A DNA stretch of 57,536 nt, from positions 1 through 57,536 of IMG/VR virus record IMGVR_UViG_3300048999_000258; one strand, written 5' to 3'. Made by a program: the position numbers and the translations under genes. Origin of the DNA: a virus. Below, piece after piece: positions 1-7,922 of this stretch (the stretch's first letter is position 1; every line of letters begins with the position of its first letter). The notes beneath the pieces were generated by a model, which saw nothing but the letters and a program-made list of their open reading frames with translations, was not told where the DNA came from and made no database searches.

Positions 1-152
1 GCTGACCTAACGCCGATTGCTGACAGGTAGGGTTATAACCCACAGCCGGGCGAGCTAGGTATTTCGCGTTAAAGCGATATCTGGCGCGCCCTACCACCTT
101 TCCTGCTGAATCGATGTCAACGCGCACATGCCACCCCGTCCACACACATCTG

Positions 153-176
153 CCCGCCTTGGCGGCCTTTTTTCTT
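153..176 (+). terminator. Rho-independent terminator-like hairpin
   Basis: A GC-rich inverted repeat (CCGC...GCGG with a short loop) is followed at once by TTTTTT. It would end plus-strand transcription arriving from the left of the window, just before the first gene. Bases 1-152 hold no gene that I can support. Confidence 0.5.
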
Positions 177-220
177 TGTCTTTTGTTCATTTGCCCTAGC
201 CATAATTGGGTCTGCCGGGT

Positions 221-475
221 ATGTCTAGCATGCTAAGAGCCATCGACGATATTGACGGTTTTGAGTTTTATGTCTACCCAGACGACCACCCGCCGGCGCA
301 TGTACACGTGTATGTGCCAGGGCGCCAAGCACGAGTTGCTCTAGTCTCGTTGAAGGTGCTCAAGGGGGCGGATATGAAGAAACGACACGAGAAAAAAGCA
401 CTGAAGCTCATAAAAATCAACATCGAAGAGCTAAAGAAAGCGTGGAACAAACACAATGAAGAGCAGCAGATATAA
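221..475 (+). CDS. DUF4160 family protein
   Basis: A small protein of about 84 aa with the DUF4160 hallmark DDHPPAHVHV near the N-terminus, followed by a short beta-rich stretch and a Lys/Glu-rich helical C-terminus. DUF4160 proteins usually sit beside a DUF2442 gene, as here, and the pair is often regarded as toxin-antitoxin-like; the biochemical role is not established. The ATG at 221 was chosen; a TTG at 206 in the same frame would add five residues. The next gene starts 20 bases before this one ends, which suggests translational coupling. Confidence 0.75.
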   Translation: MSSMLRAIDDIDGFEFYVYPDDHPPAHVHVYVPGRQARVALVSLKVLKGADMKKRHEKKALKLIKINIEELKKAWNKHNEEQQI

Positions 476-698
476 TCCAAAAGCGAAAACCGTCACAGTG
501 ACAGACAAGGTACTCGCCATTGAGTTAATTGACGGGCGCATAATTTCTCAGCCCCTGGCCTGGACGCCACGCCTTGTCACGGCCACTGATGCGCAACGAG
601 CCAACTACAGGTTGCAGGGCGGCGGCGTCGCTGTGTGCTGGCCAGATGTGGATGAGGATGTGCACGTCGGCCTGATGCTGCATCCCCATATAGGTTGA
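456..698 (+). CDS. DUF2442 family protein
   Basis: An 80-aa protein resembling DUF2442: a beta-hairpin start (KTVTVTDKVLAIELIDGR), a central WTPRL segment and a short acidic C-terminus. It overlaps the DUF4160 gene by 20 bases, the usual partner arrangement. By family precedent it may be the antitoxin-like or regulatory half of the pair, but that is inference. A separate two-gene unit follows. Confidence 0.7.
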   Translation: MKSSRYNPKAKTVTVTDKVLAIELIDGRIISQPLAWTPRLVTATDAQRANYRLQGGGVAVCWPDVDEDVHVGLMLHPHIG

Positions 699-716
699 TT
701 ACCGAAAGGCAGTGTT

Positions 717-1052
717 ATGTCATCCTCTACCAGGCAGAGACCTCATCGGGGACCACGCGAGGTGTCTCAATTTGAAGAGCGGATTAAAGGACAATTTCCG
801 ACCGCGAGAATGGAACGCTCAGCCGTTGAGATGTACAAAAACGGGGCGTCGTTCCCTGATTTCTCCACCCTTGCTGCGTGCACTACCCCGGAAGAGATTT
901 ACCGCTGGGAGCTGCAGAATTACCCCCTCAACACACACAAGCTAAGACTGCTGCGGGCACTCGAGCTTGGCGTTGATTTAAAGAAGATGGGTAAAGACGA
1001 AGTGTTTGTGACTGGCATTAAAACGCGAAGTAGCAAGAAAGCCGCTAAGTGA
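717..1052 (+). CDS. Hypothetical protein, first gene of a two-gene unit
   Basis: A 111-aa protein that I do not recognise. It is basic at both ends, with a middle that reads like a compact helical domain and contains LRLLRALELGVDLKKMGKD. The start is an ATG preceded by AAAGG. The stop overlaps the start of the next gene by 4 bases (GTGA), so the two are probably co-translated. Given the neighbouring DUF4160/DUF2442 pair, it might be an antitoxin for the downstream protein; nothing in the sequence proves this. Confidence 0.55.
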   Translation: MSSSTRQRPHRGPREVSQFEERIKGQFPTARMERSAVEMYKNGASFPDFSTLAACTTPEEIYRWELQNYPLNTHKLRLLRALELGVDLKKMGKDEVFVTGIKTRSSKKAAK

Positions 1053-1384
1053 CGGCTGGCAGCTACAACGTCCGCATCAAGCGCGGCCTAGGAAAATATC
1101 TGGCAGCGGCCTCTAATTTAGACCGTTACATCTTGCAGGAGTTTCTTGATGAGCTAGAAAAATACGGGCCGCAGCTCAGTCGATGGCCGGACTTCGAGCA
1201 GCTACCCCGCGTGGCCAGGCAACGGCGCGGCATAGTGCTGTATCGCTGCTCGTTGCGGCAGGCAGAGCCAAACGTCATGGCTTTCTGGCGCGTATCTGAA
1301 GATGATATTGAAGTCGATGTCATGCATTGGGGACGGCTCACGGCCATTGATGAAGATGGAGAAATCGTCTATCCGGGGCGCTAA
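1049..1384 (+). CDS. Hypothetical protein, possibly RelE/ParE-like
   Basis: A 111-aa protein starting with GTG in a 4-base overlap with the upstream gene. The layout is a helical N-terminal half (a FLDELEKYGP segment) and a beta-rich C-terminal half (GIVLYRCSL, VMAFWRVSEDDIEVDVMHWGR). That alpha-then-beta order and the length are compatible with the RelE/ParE toxin fold, but no diagnostic motif is clear. Its stop overlaps the stop of the convergent minus-strand gene (CTAA shared). Confidence 0.5.
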   Translation: MTAGSYNVRIKRGLGKYLAAASNLDRYILQEFLDELEKYGPQLSRWPDFEQLPRVARQRRGIVLYRCSLRQAEPNVMAFWRVSEDDIEVDVMHWGRLTAIDEDGEIVYPGR

Positions 1385-1704
1385 TTCCCCAGCCTCTGCA
1401 ACAGCTGCCGCGACAGGTCTGCCGCCATGGCGCGGGTAACCTCTATGTCTACCTCACCGGTTGTGATGTCGTCGTTTAGGCGCAGAACAACTACCTCGTC
1501 AGCGTCGTAGCTCTCGCCGAGCGTCTTGGCGATATCCTGGGCCATGGCATAGGCGTCTTTGACATTGACCACAAACTCCACGCCGGTTGAGTCGCGGTCG
1601 AAGTCGCCCTGAGCAAAGAACCGCAGAGCTGGCTGCCCCTGGGTCTTGGTGCGTGTGGCCGTGATGAGCGTGTTTTCGTCTTCTAGGGAGAATAGAGGAG
1701 GCAT
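1381..1704 (-). CDS. Hypothetical protein
   Basis: A protein of about 107 aa, not recognised. It is beta-rich in the first half and acidic in the middle, with an amphipathic helix at the C-terminus. ATG 1704 was taken as start; an in-frame GTG at 1722 would add six residues, and neither has a clear SD. It is convergent with, and overlaps the stop of, the plus-strand gene ending at 1384. Confidence 0.5.
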   Translation of the reverse strand: MPPLFSLEDENTLITATRTKTQGQPALRFFAQGDFDRDSTGVEFVVNVKDAYAMAQDIAKTLGESYDADEVVVLRLNDDITTGEVDIEVTRAMAADLSRQLLQRLGN

Positions 1705-1840
1705 GTAACATAGCGTACACACGCGTACGCCTGGACACCAATCTTGCTGCGGGGCAGCTGATTTACAGGCGCATGGACGCTGGCCCGGGTATCCTTAATG
1801 TGTGGCAGGCAGCATCGCCTCGCAGTAGCAGGAGCACCCC

Positions 1841-2050
1841 ATGTCAGGTTTTACCAAAAACATTGAATCGCAGTTAGCACTTTGCACCGCAGATGACCGC
1901 AAACAGATGGCGGAGTGGGTGCAGGATATCCGCGGCGAGTTGGTGGAGCGGCTGGCAAGGGCAAGTGACAGCGACGAGCAGCAGGCGTTTTTCGCGGAGC
2001 AGCTTGTTGAGGTGACGGAGCTGGTGCGGGTTTTGCGGGAGCAGGTTTAA
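1841..2050 (+). CDS. Hypothetical small helical protein
   Basis: A 69-aa protein of unknown function, almost entirely charged helix with heptad-like spacing (VQDIRGELVERLARASDSD). The start is well supported: GGAG six bases before the ATG. It stands alone, with about 150 bases of AT-richer sequence after it in which I see no gene. Confidence 0.55.
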   Translation: MSGFTKNIESQLALCTADDRKQMAEWVQDIRGELVERLARASDSDEQQAFFAEQLVEVTELVRVLREQV

Positions 2051-2204
2051 TACATATGACAAACCTGCAACCAGGGTAAATACTTTAAGCTCTGCAGCTT
2101 TGAAAACCGCTACCTGTTTTAGATGATTTTGTCTAGACGATATATGGTGTTTCGTGTATTCATTTTTGCTTATTGTAACAACGCTACAAACTTAGGAGTT
2201 TGAT

Positions 2205-2474
2205 ATGAAATTAGCTGAAGGAACTCTGCCCGTATTTGCTGACATGGTTTACGTCCCTCATTTAGATCGTCTCACCTTAGTGTTTACGACACAGGACCCG
2301 GATTTTGACTCAGGGCCTCAGCATTGGGACTATCGATTTCCTGTACAGATGACGCGTGCAGAGGCTGAACAGCTTGCAGAGAAATTATGGGAATTTGCGC
2401 AAAGAGCAGACGAGAACACCAGCGACGATGTTGGTGTCATCCATGTGTTGCTACCTAATTCAAAAGAAGAATAG
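2205..2474 (+). CDS. Hypothetical protein
   Basis: An 89-aa acidic protein of unknown family. It has beta-strands in the first half, then a helix rich in Glu and Ala (TRAEAEQLAEKLWEFAQRA) and a hydrophobic tail. The SD AGGAG lies upstream of the ATG. The base composition around it (2050-2570) is AT-richer than the structural genes, as is common for accessory genes. Confidence 0.55.
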   Translation: MKLAEGTLPVFADMVYVPHLDRLTLVFTTQDPDFDSGPQHWDYRFPVQMTRAEAEQLAEKLWEFAQRADENTSDDVGVIHVLLPNSKEE

Positions 2475-2566
2475 GGCATACATACGCTGCGCCACATTGC
2501 ACTGCATAAAATTTTTGCGGTCTCCGCATGGCGCGGTATCATTTATAGCAGTCATAGGAGCACGCT

Positions 2567-3871
2567 ATGGACAACAGTAAGAGACGGCCTCTGGTACGAT
2601 ATAAGCACAAGAGCGCAAAGATGACCGCTTGCACCATCTGCGCATGGCCAATCATTGAACGCGCATCTGTAATTGACGCAGGCGGAACCTTTGTGTGCAA
2701 ACAGAAAAAGTGCTTTGCAGCATATAAGACGCGCGAACATTCTGGCGTTAATCATCCGCGATACCAGCCGCCGGTAAAGTTTAATTGCGCGCACTGCGGC
2801 AAAGAGAACGAACGTCCGCGCGTCTTTGTTGAAGGGCGAGCCAACCCATGCTGCGATAACGTTTGCCGCAGGGCGTTTCAGAAGTCAGGCAAAGTGAAAC
2901 AAGTTCCGGCTAACAGCTTCATGCTGACTGACGGAGCTGTGGCAACCGCTGATAAAGTAGCAGCTATGGTGGCGGATAAAAAATCGGGCAAAACGATATG
3001 TGATGAACTCGGCATTACCAAGGGCGCATTAGTGGCATGCCTGAAGCATCACAACTTGAAGATAGAGCGCAACCTTTCCCCCAAGACGGGGAAAGATAGC
3101 CCCAAGTGGGTCGGCGAGGTGGCGTGCGCTTGTCACCACTGCGGAACAGTGCGCATGCGCAAGCCGTATGACATCAAGGGCAAGGAGCGCGTCTACTGTG
3201 ATGAGAAGTGTCAGCATGAGTATCTTAAGACGCTGAAGGGGCCTTTGAGCGGACGCTATATAGAGCCGAACAAGCTTACTTGCCACGGCTGCGGGGTGGT
3301 GTATGATGAGCCGAAAAGCTTGCACCCAGGTGAAAAAAGCAAATTTCACAATCGCAAATGTTACACAGCTTGGGCAAAAAAACAGTTCGGACCTCTTCAT
3401 CACCGATGGGTCGGGATCGGCAAATACCGTGGTGACAATTGGATTATGCAACGATTTGCTGCGGCTCAACGAGACAAGGGAATTTGTCAGCTTTGTAATA
3501 AGAAGGTAGGGTTAAATAAGGTGGACGTTCACCACATACGGCCTTTCAAATACTTCGCAAAGGAACGCAATTTTGAAGATGCGAATGCGTTATCCAACCT
3601 CGTGTGTTTTTGCAAAAGCTGCCACATGGAGGTCGAAGGACGCACGGATGCGGCAACAATTGATACATGGCGTGAACATTATGAAATCAACCGTCTTTAT
3701 CCAAGAAAGGCCACAGGACAGCTTGTAAGAAAAAATCAACGGATGGTGCTGGACTTGTACGCCAAGGGCGTGACGAAGGCATCTATACATCGTCAAACGA
3801 AGTTAAGCAGAGCGGTAATCAACGCGTGCATAGATGGACCGAGAAAGAGGCGTATGTCTACGCCTAAGTAA
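2567..3871 (+). CDS. HNH endonuclease with multiple zinc-finger motifs
   Basis: A 434-aa protein. The N-terminal 280 residues hold about four Cys-pair motifs (CTICAW...CKQKKC; CAHCG...CCDNVC; CACHHCG...CDEKC; CHGCG...HNRKC), each like a treble-clef or zinc-ribbon knuckle. Residues about 305-360 are an HNH domain: CQLC, then VDVHHIRPF, then a run of Asn/Asp and CKSCH. A basic helical C-terminus (KGVTKASIHRQTKLSRAVI) looks like a helix-turn-helix. An SD AGGAG precedes the ATG. Free-standing HNH enzymes of this sort in phages are usually homing endonucleases, and this one sits beside the capsid gene. The specific target is unknown. Confidence 0.85.
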   Translation: MDNSKRRPLVRYKHKSAKMTACTICAWPIIERASVIDAGGTFVCKQKKCFAAYKTREHSGVNHPRYQPPVKFNCAHCGKENERPRVFVEGRANPCCDNVCRRAFQKSGKVKQVPANSFMLTDGAVATADKVAAMVADKKSGKTICDELGITKGALVACLKHHNLKIERNLSPKTGKDSPKWVGEVACACHHCGTVRMRKPYDIKGKERVYCDEKCQHEYLKTLKGPLSGRYIEPNKLTCHGCGVVYDEPKSLHPGEKSKFHNRKCYTAWAKKQFGPLHHRWVGIGKYRGDNWIMQRFAAAQRDKGICQLCNKKVGLNKVDVHHIRPFKYFAKERNFEDANALSNLVCFCKSCHMEVEGRTDAATIDTWREHYEINRLYPRKATGQLVRKNQRMVLDLYAKGVTKASIHRQTKLSRAVINACIDGPRKRRMSTPK

Positions 3872-3875
3872 ATCC

Positions 3876-3923
3876 AAACAGTAGATAAGCACCGGATGGT
3901 GCGATGCTTATCTGCTGTTTTTG
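3876..3923 (+). terminator. Long hairpin terminator between convergent genes
   Basis: A stem of about 15 bp (AAACAG.AGATAAGCA pairing with TGCTTATCT.CTGTTT) with a 13-base loop is followed by T-rich sequence. It lies just after the HNH gene stop and before the convergent capsid gene stop. It can end the plus-strand unit; on the minus strand the T tract is weaker. Confidence 0.75.
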
Positions 3924-3938
3924 TGCTAAATAAACTTA

Positions 3939-5408
3939 TTATCCGTTGTTGTACGCCTGTGCTGGAAGGGACCCTACGTTACAAAATAATACGTTTCTGT
4001 TGGGCGCGTATAATTTAAAGCATAGATATGACAGGAGCAAGAATGGTAATGTTGTGCCCGCAATAGGAAGAGGCACTCTCAAGAGTGGACACAATAATTT
4101 TGCACCTATAGATTCAGGCGTCATAGTTAGTGCGAACCCATATCCAGTTCCAGGTATCGTTTTATTATAATCAACGATAGTGTTTTCGCTGATCATAGGT
4201 ATACCGTTCGCCGGGTTGCTGTTCGGCACCCGTATGGTGCGCCGTTGTGATCCGATAGCACCATTCTTAGGTGTCCTGTAAATTTCATACCACTCTACTG
4301 GGTTCGACCCTGGTGCAGGCGTCACGCCGAACTGGATTACCTGACCAGCCGTCAACGCAATAGCGCTCGTGCTGACCTGCACAGGAGCAGATTTGCCGGC
4401 AGAGTTGCATGCAATGACCCACACATAGTAATTGCCGGCATCGCTTCCTGCAAAAAGACTGTTTGCTTGCGCAGGCGTTGTCGCTTGTGTGCTGATGACA
4501 GGTGCCAGCGGTATTCCCTGTGACGAACCGACCTGCGTGAGCGGCATTAGTCCGCCATCGTCCATGAAAGGATTACCATGGAGGTTGGCAATGCCGCCTT
4601 CAATCTCAATCCCTTTCACAACTTGGCTGACGATGCCATCACTGCTGCGTGCATACGGGTCAACGCGCTGTACCGGGATGAAGGCACGCTGAATATCTGA
4701 ACGAACACGTGTACCAAACATGAAGTCGGTAATTTGTCCGTAGTTGGGCGCCGAGTGCACGACCGTGGCAGCGTTAATCAGCATATCTTGCGTCACGGGG
4801 CCACCGCGGCAGTCAATGATGTTCTCGGCGTTGGATTTCATCTCGATTTGAGTCTTGAAGCCGTCGGTCTGTAAAGCAGACAAACGTGAGTCAGACGTCA
4901 ACGCTGCCATCTCCAAGCGACGCAACATAGCCATTGTGCCGGCCAGGGTAGCCAATGCGATCGGCTCGCTGGTCAGCGTGCGCTGCAAGCTAAGCTGATG
5001 CGTTACGCCCTTCTGAATACCGATGAACTTAACGGCATCAATTCGGCGGATATAGGTCTCGTCGTCGGGTGCGGGAGCCCCACCTTCTGCGAAGAAACCT
5101 CCCTCAGGGTTTTGGCTGTAGCTAGAAATCTCAGCGTGCTGGTCAACAGCTGAGAACGTAGGCATCTTGGGCAGCAAAGGCCAAAGCTTAATGTCTTTGG
5201 CTTTGTAGGTGTTGACCTTGAGGGTCTCCTCAAGTGACTCAGTACGAATCGGAGACATATCGCCGGGCGTCGCAACGTTGGGGTTGTAAACGTTGTAGCC
5301 GCCGGTATCGGCTTTGGATAACGCGTTAGACCTCTGAAATTCAGCAACGGCTTCAGCACTAGGTGCTGCCGCCATGTTGCCAATCATCTGATGTGTGTAA
5401 ATCGACAT
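3939..5408 (-). CDS. Major capsid protein (with Ig/FN3-like C-terminal insertion)
   Basis: A 489-aa protein. Residues 1-290 resemble the HK97-fold capsid proteins of SPO1-like and large myoviruses: an N-terminal arm, then EGGAP followed by ETYIRR and VKFIGIQKGVTHQLS, then a helical segment with paired basic residues. Residues about 300-415 read as an immunoglobulin/fibronectin-III-like domain (NYYVWVIACNSAGKS, VEWYEIYRTP), often displayed on the capsid surface. The hydrophobic C-terminus returns to the capsid core. The SD AAGGA precedes the ATG. It is the last gene of the leftward head module, directly after the scaffold and protease genes, the usual order. Confidence 0.85.
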   Translation of the reverse strand: MSIYTHQMIGNMAAAPSAEAVAEFQRSNALSKADTGGYNVYNPNVATPGDMSPIRTESLEETLKVNTYKAKDIKLWPLLPKMPTFSAVDQHAEISSYSQNPEGGFFAEGGAPAPDDETYIRRIDAVKFIGIQKGVTHQLSLQRTLTSEPIALATLAGTMAMLRRLEMAALTSDSRLSALQTDGFKTQIEMKSNAENIIDCRGGPVTQDMLINAATVVHSAPNYGQITDFMFGTRVRSDIQRAFIPVQRVDPYARSSDGIVSQVVKGIEIEGGIANLHGNPFMDDGGLMPLTQVGSSQGIPLAPVISTQATTPAQANSLFAGSDAGNYYVWVIACNSAGKSAPVQVSTSAIALTAGQVIQFGVTPAPGSNPVEWYEIYRTPKNGAIGSQRRTIRVPNSNPANGIPMISENTIVDYNKTIPGTGYGFALTMTPESIGAKLLCPLLRVPLPIAGTTLPFLLLSYLCFKLYAPNRNVLFCNVGSLPAQAYNNG

Positions 5409-5463
5409 GTGTTTTCCTTATCCGAGTCGCCTCGGGTGTTGTGTGGCAGGTGGGTTGTGTTTT

Positions 5464-6453
5464 TTAGCCAGCTTCGTTTTGCGAACGCAGGTAGCTTTTG
5501 ACCTCTTGGGCGACCTGGACAGGTAGCTCGCGAGCGCTCTCGTACATGGCCATGGCCAGTGCGAAGTCGTAGCCGCTCTTACTCATGCCATCGCGACCTT
5601 CCTTGTGGCTGAGCTGCGCTAGGTCATTCAGCGCGCTTTTGATGAGCTGCGGGCTGACGTGCTCTTGCTGCGGTTGTCCACCAAAGCTTTTCTCAAGCTT
5701 AGCAACAGCTCCGCGGGCCTTGGGTGCACGAGCAGGCTGCTCCATCTCAATGGCGCGGTTTTCGACCAGAGATTTGATGAGTTCGCCCATCTCGACCAAG
5801 ACTTTTGCCTGGTAGAGATTATGCTCGTGCATGCTTTTCTTAAGGCCGTCGACTTCTTCACCGACCATGCCCAAGGATTTCTTCAGACCTTCGTGGTGGC
5901 TCGTTAGGAAATCAGATATTTCAACGGTGTCGCCGACTTCATCGGTGAACGCATCGGTTGCCGACTTAGCAAGCGACTCTACCGGCTCAGCTGCGGTGGT
6001 GCCGTCAATCAGACCGAGCAACTCTGTGCGCTCACTCTTAGACATCTTGGCGCCCGAGTGCGCCTTGGCGAACAGCACGTCGCGGCGGCTGTCGTCGTCT
6101 TCAGTCTCGTACTTGTCACGCAGATACTGCAGCGACTTATCTAGGCTGGCTACAGAGTAGCGCTCTGATTTGTCCATGTCGTCGTCTCCGTCGTCGTCCT
6201 CGTCCTCGTCCATGTCCTCGTCGTCGTCAGCCGCTTTGCTGGCCTTCTTCTTCGATTTCATCCACGGCAATTTCTTGCCCTTCTTTTTGCCCTTAGAGCC
6301 TTTGTCATCATCGGCGTCGGCATCGTCTTTGCCGCCGTCGCTGCACGCCATGTCTTCGCCGTCGTCTTCGTCATCATCGTCTTTTTTAAGTTTGGCTTTG
6401 GAACGAGCCTTCATCATCTCGTCTTCGGCCAACTCTTTTGTTTTTGCCGCCAT
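5464..6453 (-). CDS. Acidic scaffold / prohead core protein
   Basis: A 329-aa protein. The N-terminal 100 residues alternate Asp/Glu runs with Lys runs (KKDDDDEDDGED, DEDEDDDGDDD), and the rest is predicted helical and coiled-coil-like. Extreme charge, high helix content and position between the prohead protease and the major capsid gene fit a scaffolding or prohead core protein, which protease cleavage would remove during maturation. Assignment is by position and composition, not by a recognised motif. It could alternatively be a minor internal head protein. Confidence 0.65.
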   Translation of the reverse strand: MAAKTKELAEDEMMKARSKAKLKKDDDDEDDGEDMACSDGGKDDADADDDKGSKGKKKGKKLPWMKSKKKASKAADDDEDMDEDEDDDGDDDMDKSERYSVASLDKSLQYLRDKYETEDDDSRRDVLFAKAHSGAKMSKSERTELLGLIDGTTAAEPVESLAKSATDAFTDEVGDTVEISDFLTSHHEGLKKSLGMVGEEVDGLKKSMHEHNLYQAKVLVEMGELIKSLVENRAIEMEQPARAPKARGAVAKLEKSFGGQPQQEHVSPQLIKSALNDLAQLSHKEGRDGMSKSGYDFALAMAMYESARELPVQVAQEVKSYLRSQNEAG

Positions 6454-6477
6454 GGGTGGGGCCTTTCCTGGTTTAGG

Positions 6478-7488
6478 TTAAATAAGACCTGCTGTTTGCA
6501 GGGCTTTCGAGTGGGTGAGCAGTCGGGTGGCGTCTGCTTTGGATAGGCCCTTCACGCGGGCCTGGAGGTAGGAGACGGCGTCTTTTGTTTGTAGCGACTT
6601 GCTGACTTGCGACTTTGTGCTGTCAACAATTCGGGCAGCAGAGCGGGTGCTGAGCCCTGGCGCGCGCGACTGCACGTAGGCAATAGCCTCACTGCGTTTG
6701 AGCGTCTTGACGCTCTGCTTTTTCTTTTTGCCCTTGCGGCGCAGTATTTCGCCGCCAGCATTGTTGTGCAGGTCTGCCTCGAGCGCTTCTTTCGCGATGA
6801 TACGGCCAGCGGTCATGCCTGTGCCTGTGGCGTTGGCGAGCGGCACGGGTGGGCCTTCGCCGCCCATGGCTTTGACTGTTTCTTCTTCGCGGGCTTCGGC
6901 TTCTACAGCAGCAAGCGAACGTGCTAATACTTCCAGGCGGGCATCTGTGTTAACAGGCGCATTTGTAAGGGCAACGTTTCTAATTTTTGCTTTAGCGATT
7001 GTTTTATTGCCTAAACCTGTACGCTTAATAATGTTCCCCTCAACAGAAAACCCAAGATTGCGCCCAGTGCCCTGCAACGACTGCGCAAGGTCCCAAATCT
7101 GGTCACACGCCGGGCGATTGAGCAGGTAACCTTCAACCCACGTCCCGTTGCACGTCGCCAGGCTACCGTTTGGTAGCAAATCGCCGGCCTTAAATTGCAC
7201 GAGCGAGTTTTTATCGCCGTAGCCTAGAACATCCGCAGTTTTTTGCGAGTGGTTGTCGTTGAACCAGCCGTGCTCAAAGAAATCACCCCAGTCGAGGCCA
7301 TCCTGCAAGATACGCTCACCCTGACGGTCAATATTGTCTGTTGAGCAAATGCCGCCAAAGCGGCGCTTCTGGCCCTCTGGCGCATCCGCCTTTTCAAACA
7401 CATGCATCGGCAGCGCGAAGTCGAACGCAGTCTTGTCTGCGGGCGCGCTGGGCACGGTGTCTGTAAGGCTATGGTTGACCTGTTGCAC
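6478..7488 (-). CDS. Prohead maturation protease
   Basis: About 336 aa. The N-terminal half has the features of HK97/T4-type prohead serine proteases: ICSTDNIDRQGERIL, the His in WFNDNHSQK, and the nucleophile-type Ser in NLGFSVEG. The C-terminal 130 residues, with two similar YVQSRAPG and YLQARVKG segments, resemble a self-cleaved tail. GTG 7488 was chosen because GGAG lies six bases upstream; an open frame continues to a TTG at 7581 without an SD. It should process the scaffold-like protein next to it. Confidence 0.8.
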   Translation of the reverse strand: MQQVNHSLTDTVPSAPADKTAFDFALPMHVFEKADAPEGQKRRFGGICSTDNIDRQGERILQDGLDWGDFFEHGWFNDNHSQKTADVLGYGDKNSLVQFKAGDLLPNGSLATCNGTWVEGYLLNRPACDQIWDLAQSLQGTGRNLGFSVEGNIIKRTGLGNKTIAKAKIRNVALTNAPVNTDARLEVLARSLAAVEAEAREEETVKAMGGEGPPVPLANATGTGMTAGRIIAKEALEADLHNNAGGEILRRKGKKKKQSVKTLKRSEAIAYVQSRAPGLSTRSAARIVDSTKSQVSKSLQTKDAVSYLQARVKGLSKADATRLLTHSKALQTAGLI

Positions 7489-7715
7489 GTTGTTCTCCGT
7501 TGCTTGAAACGAAAAAAGGGCGTCAGGTTTGGGCTGCCTCGCGCAAGACTGCGCAACAATGCCACTACCTAAACGCCCCAACGTGGTGTCATCACCATCA
7601 CGGGCCTACGCCAATACACCTCTAAAGGATGCGAGATTGACGGTGCTTGTCAAATAACCTGCTAATCGGCTTAAGATAAAAACTATTTAATTAGGGCATT
7701 GTCCAAGACGGACAT

Positions 7716-7922
7716 CTATCGCTTTATGCGGATAACGTGGCTATGGGTGGGCGCAAGCGGCACCTGGTCAGACAGCTGTAGCGGCAGCGTCACATCTGCC
7801 TTACACCAATAGCAACGGCTTTGGCAGCGCTCACCGTCAAAGATGACCGGCCCGTCGGTCCGTATCCGCGTCTGTGAGCCGCTCTTCTGTAGCAGCTTTT
7901 CTCTGCAATGGGGGCACTTCAT
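7716..7922 (-). CDS. Small zinc-ribbon protein
   Basis: A 68-aa protein with two Cys pairs, CPHC near the N-terminus and CQSRCYWC in the middle, likely to bind one zinc ion. Its ATG overlaps the stop of the upstream minor head protein gene by 4 bases (ATGA), so it is probably translated by coupling. Function unknown. It is somewhat reminiscent of the Com-type zinc-finger proteins of Mu-like phages, but the match is not firm. About 230 bases without a gene separate it from the protease. Confidence 0.6.
   Translation of the reverse strand: MKCPHCREKLLQKSGSQTRIRTDGPVIFDGERCQSRCYWCKADVTLPLQLSDQVPLAPTHSHVIRIKR

Noticed and set aside
5659-6481. Plus-strand Ser-rich ORFs opposite the scaffold-like gene
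   Set aside because: The Ser runs are the antisense of Asp-codon runs; shadow translation.
7625-7653. Possible minus-strand promoter with TTGACA upstream of the protease gene
   Set aside because: The -35 box is good, but the sequence at the matching -10 position (ATCCTT) is poor, so it was not listed as a feature.
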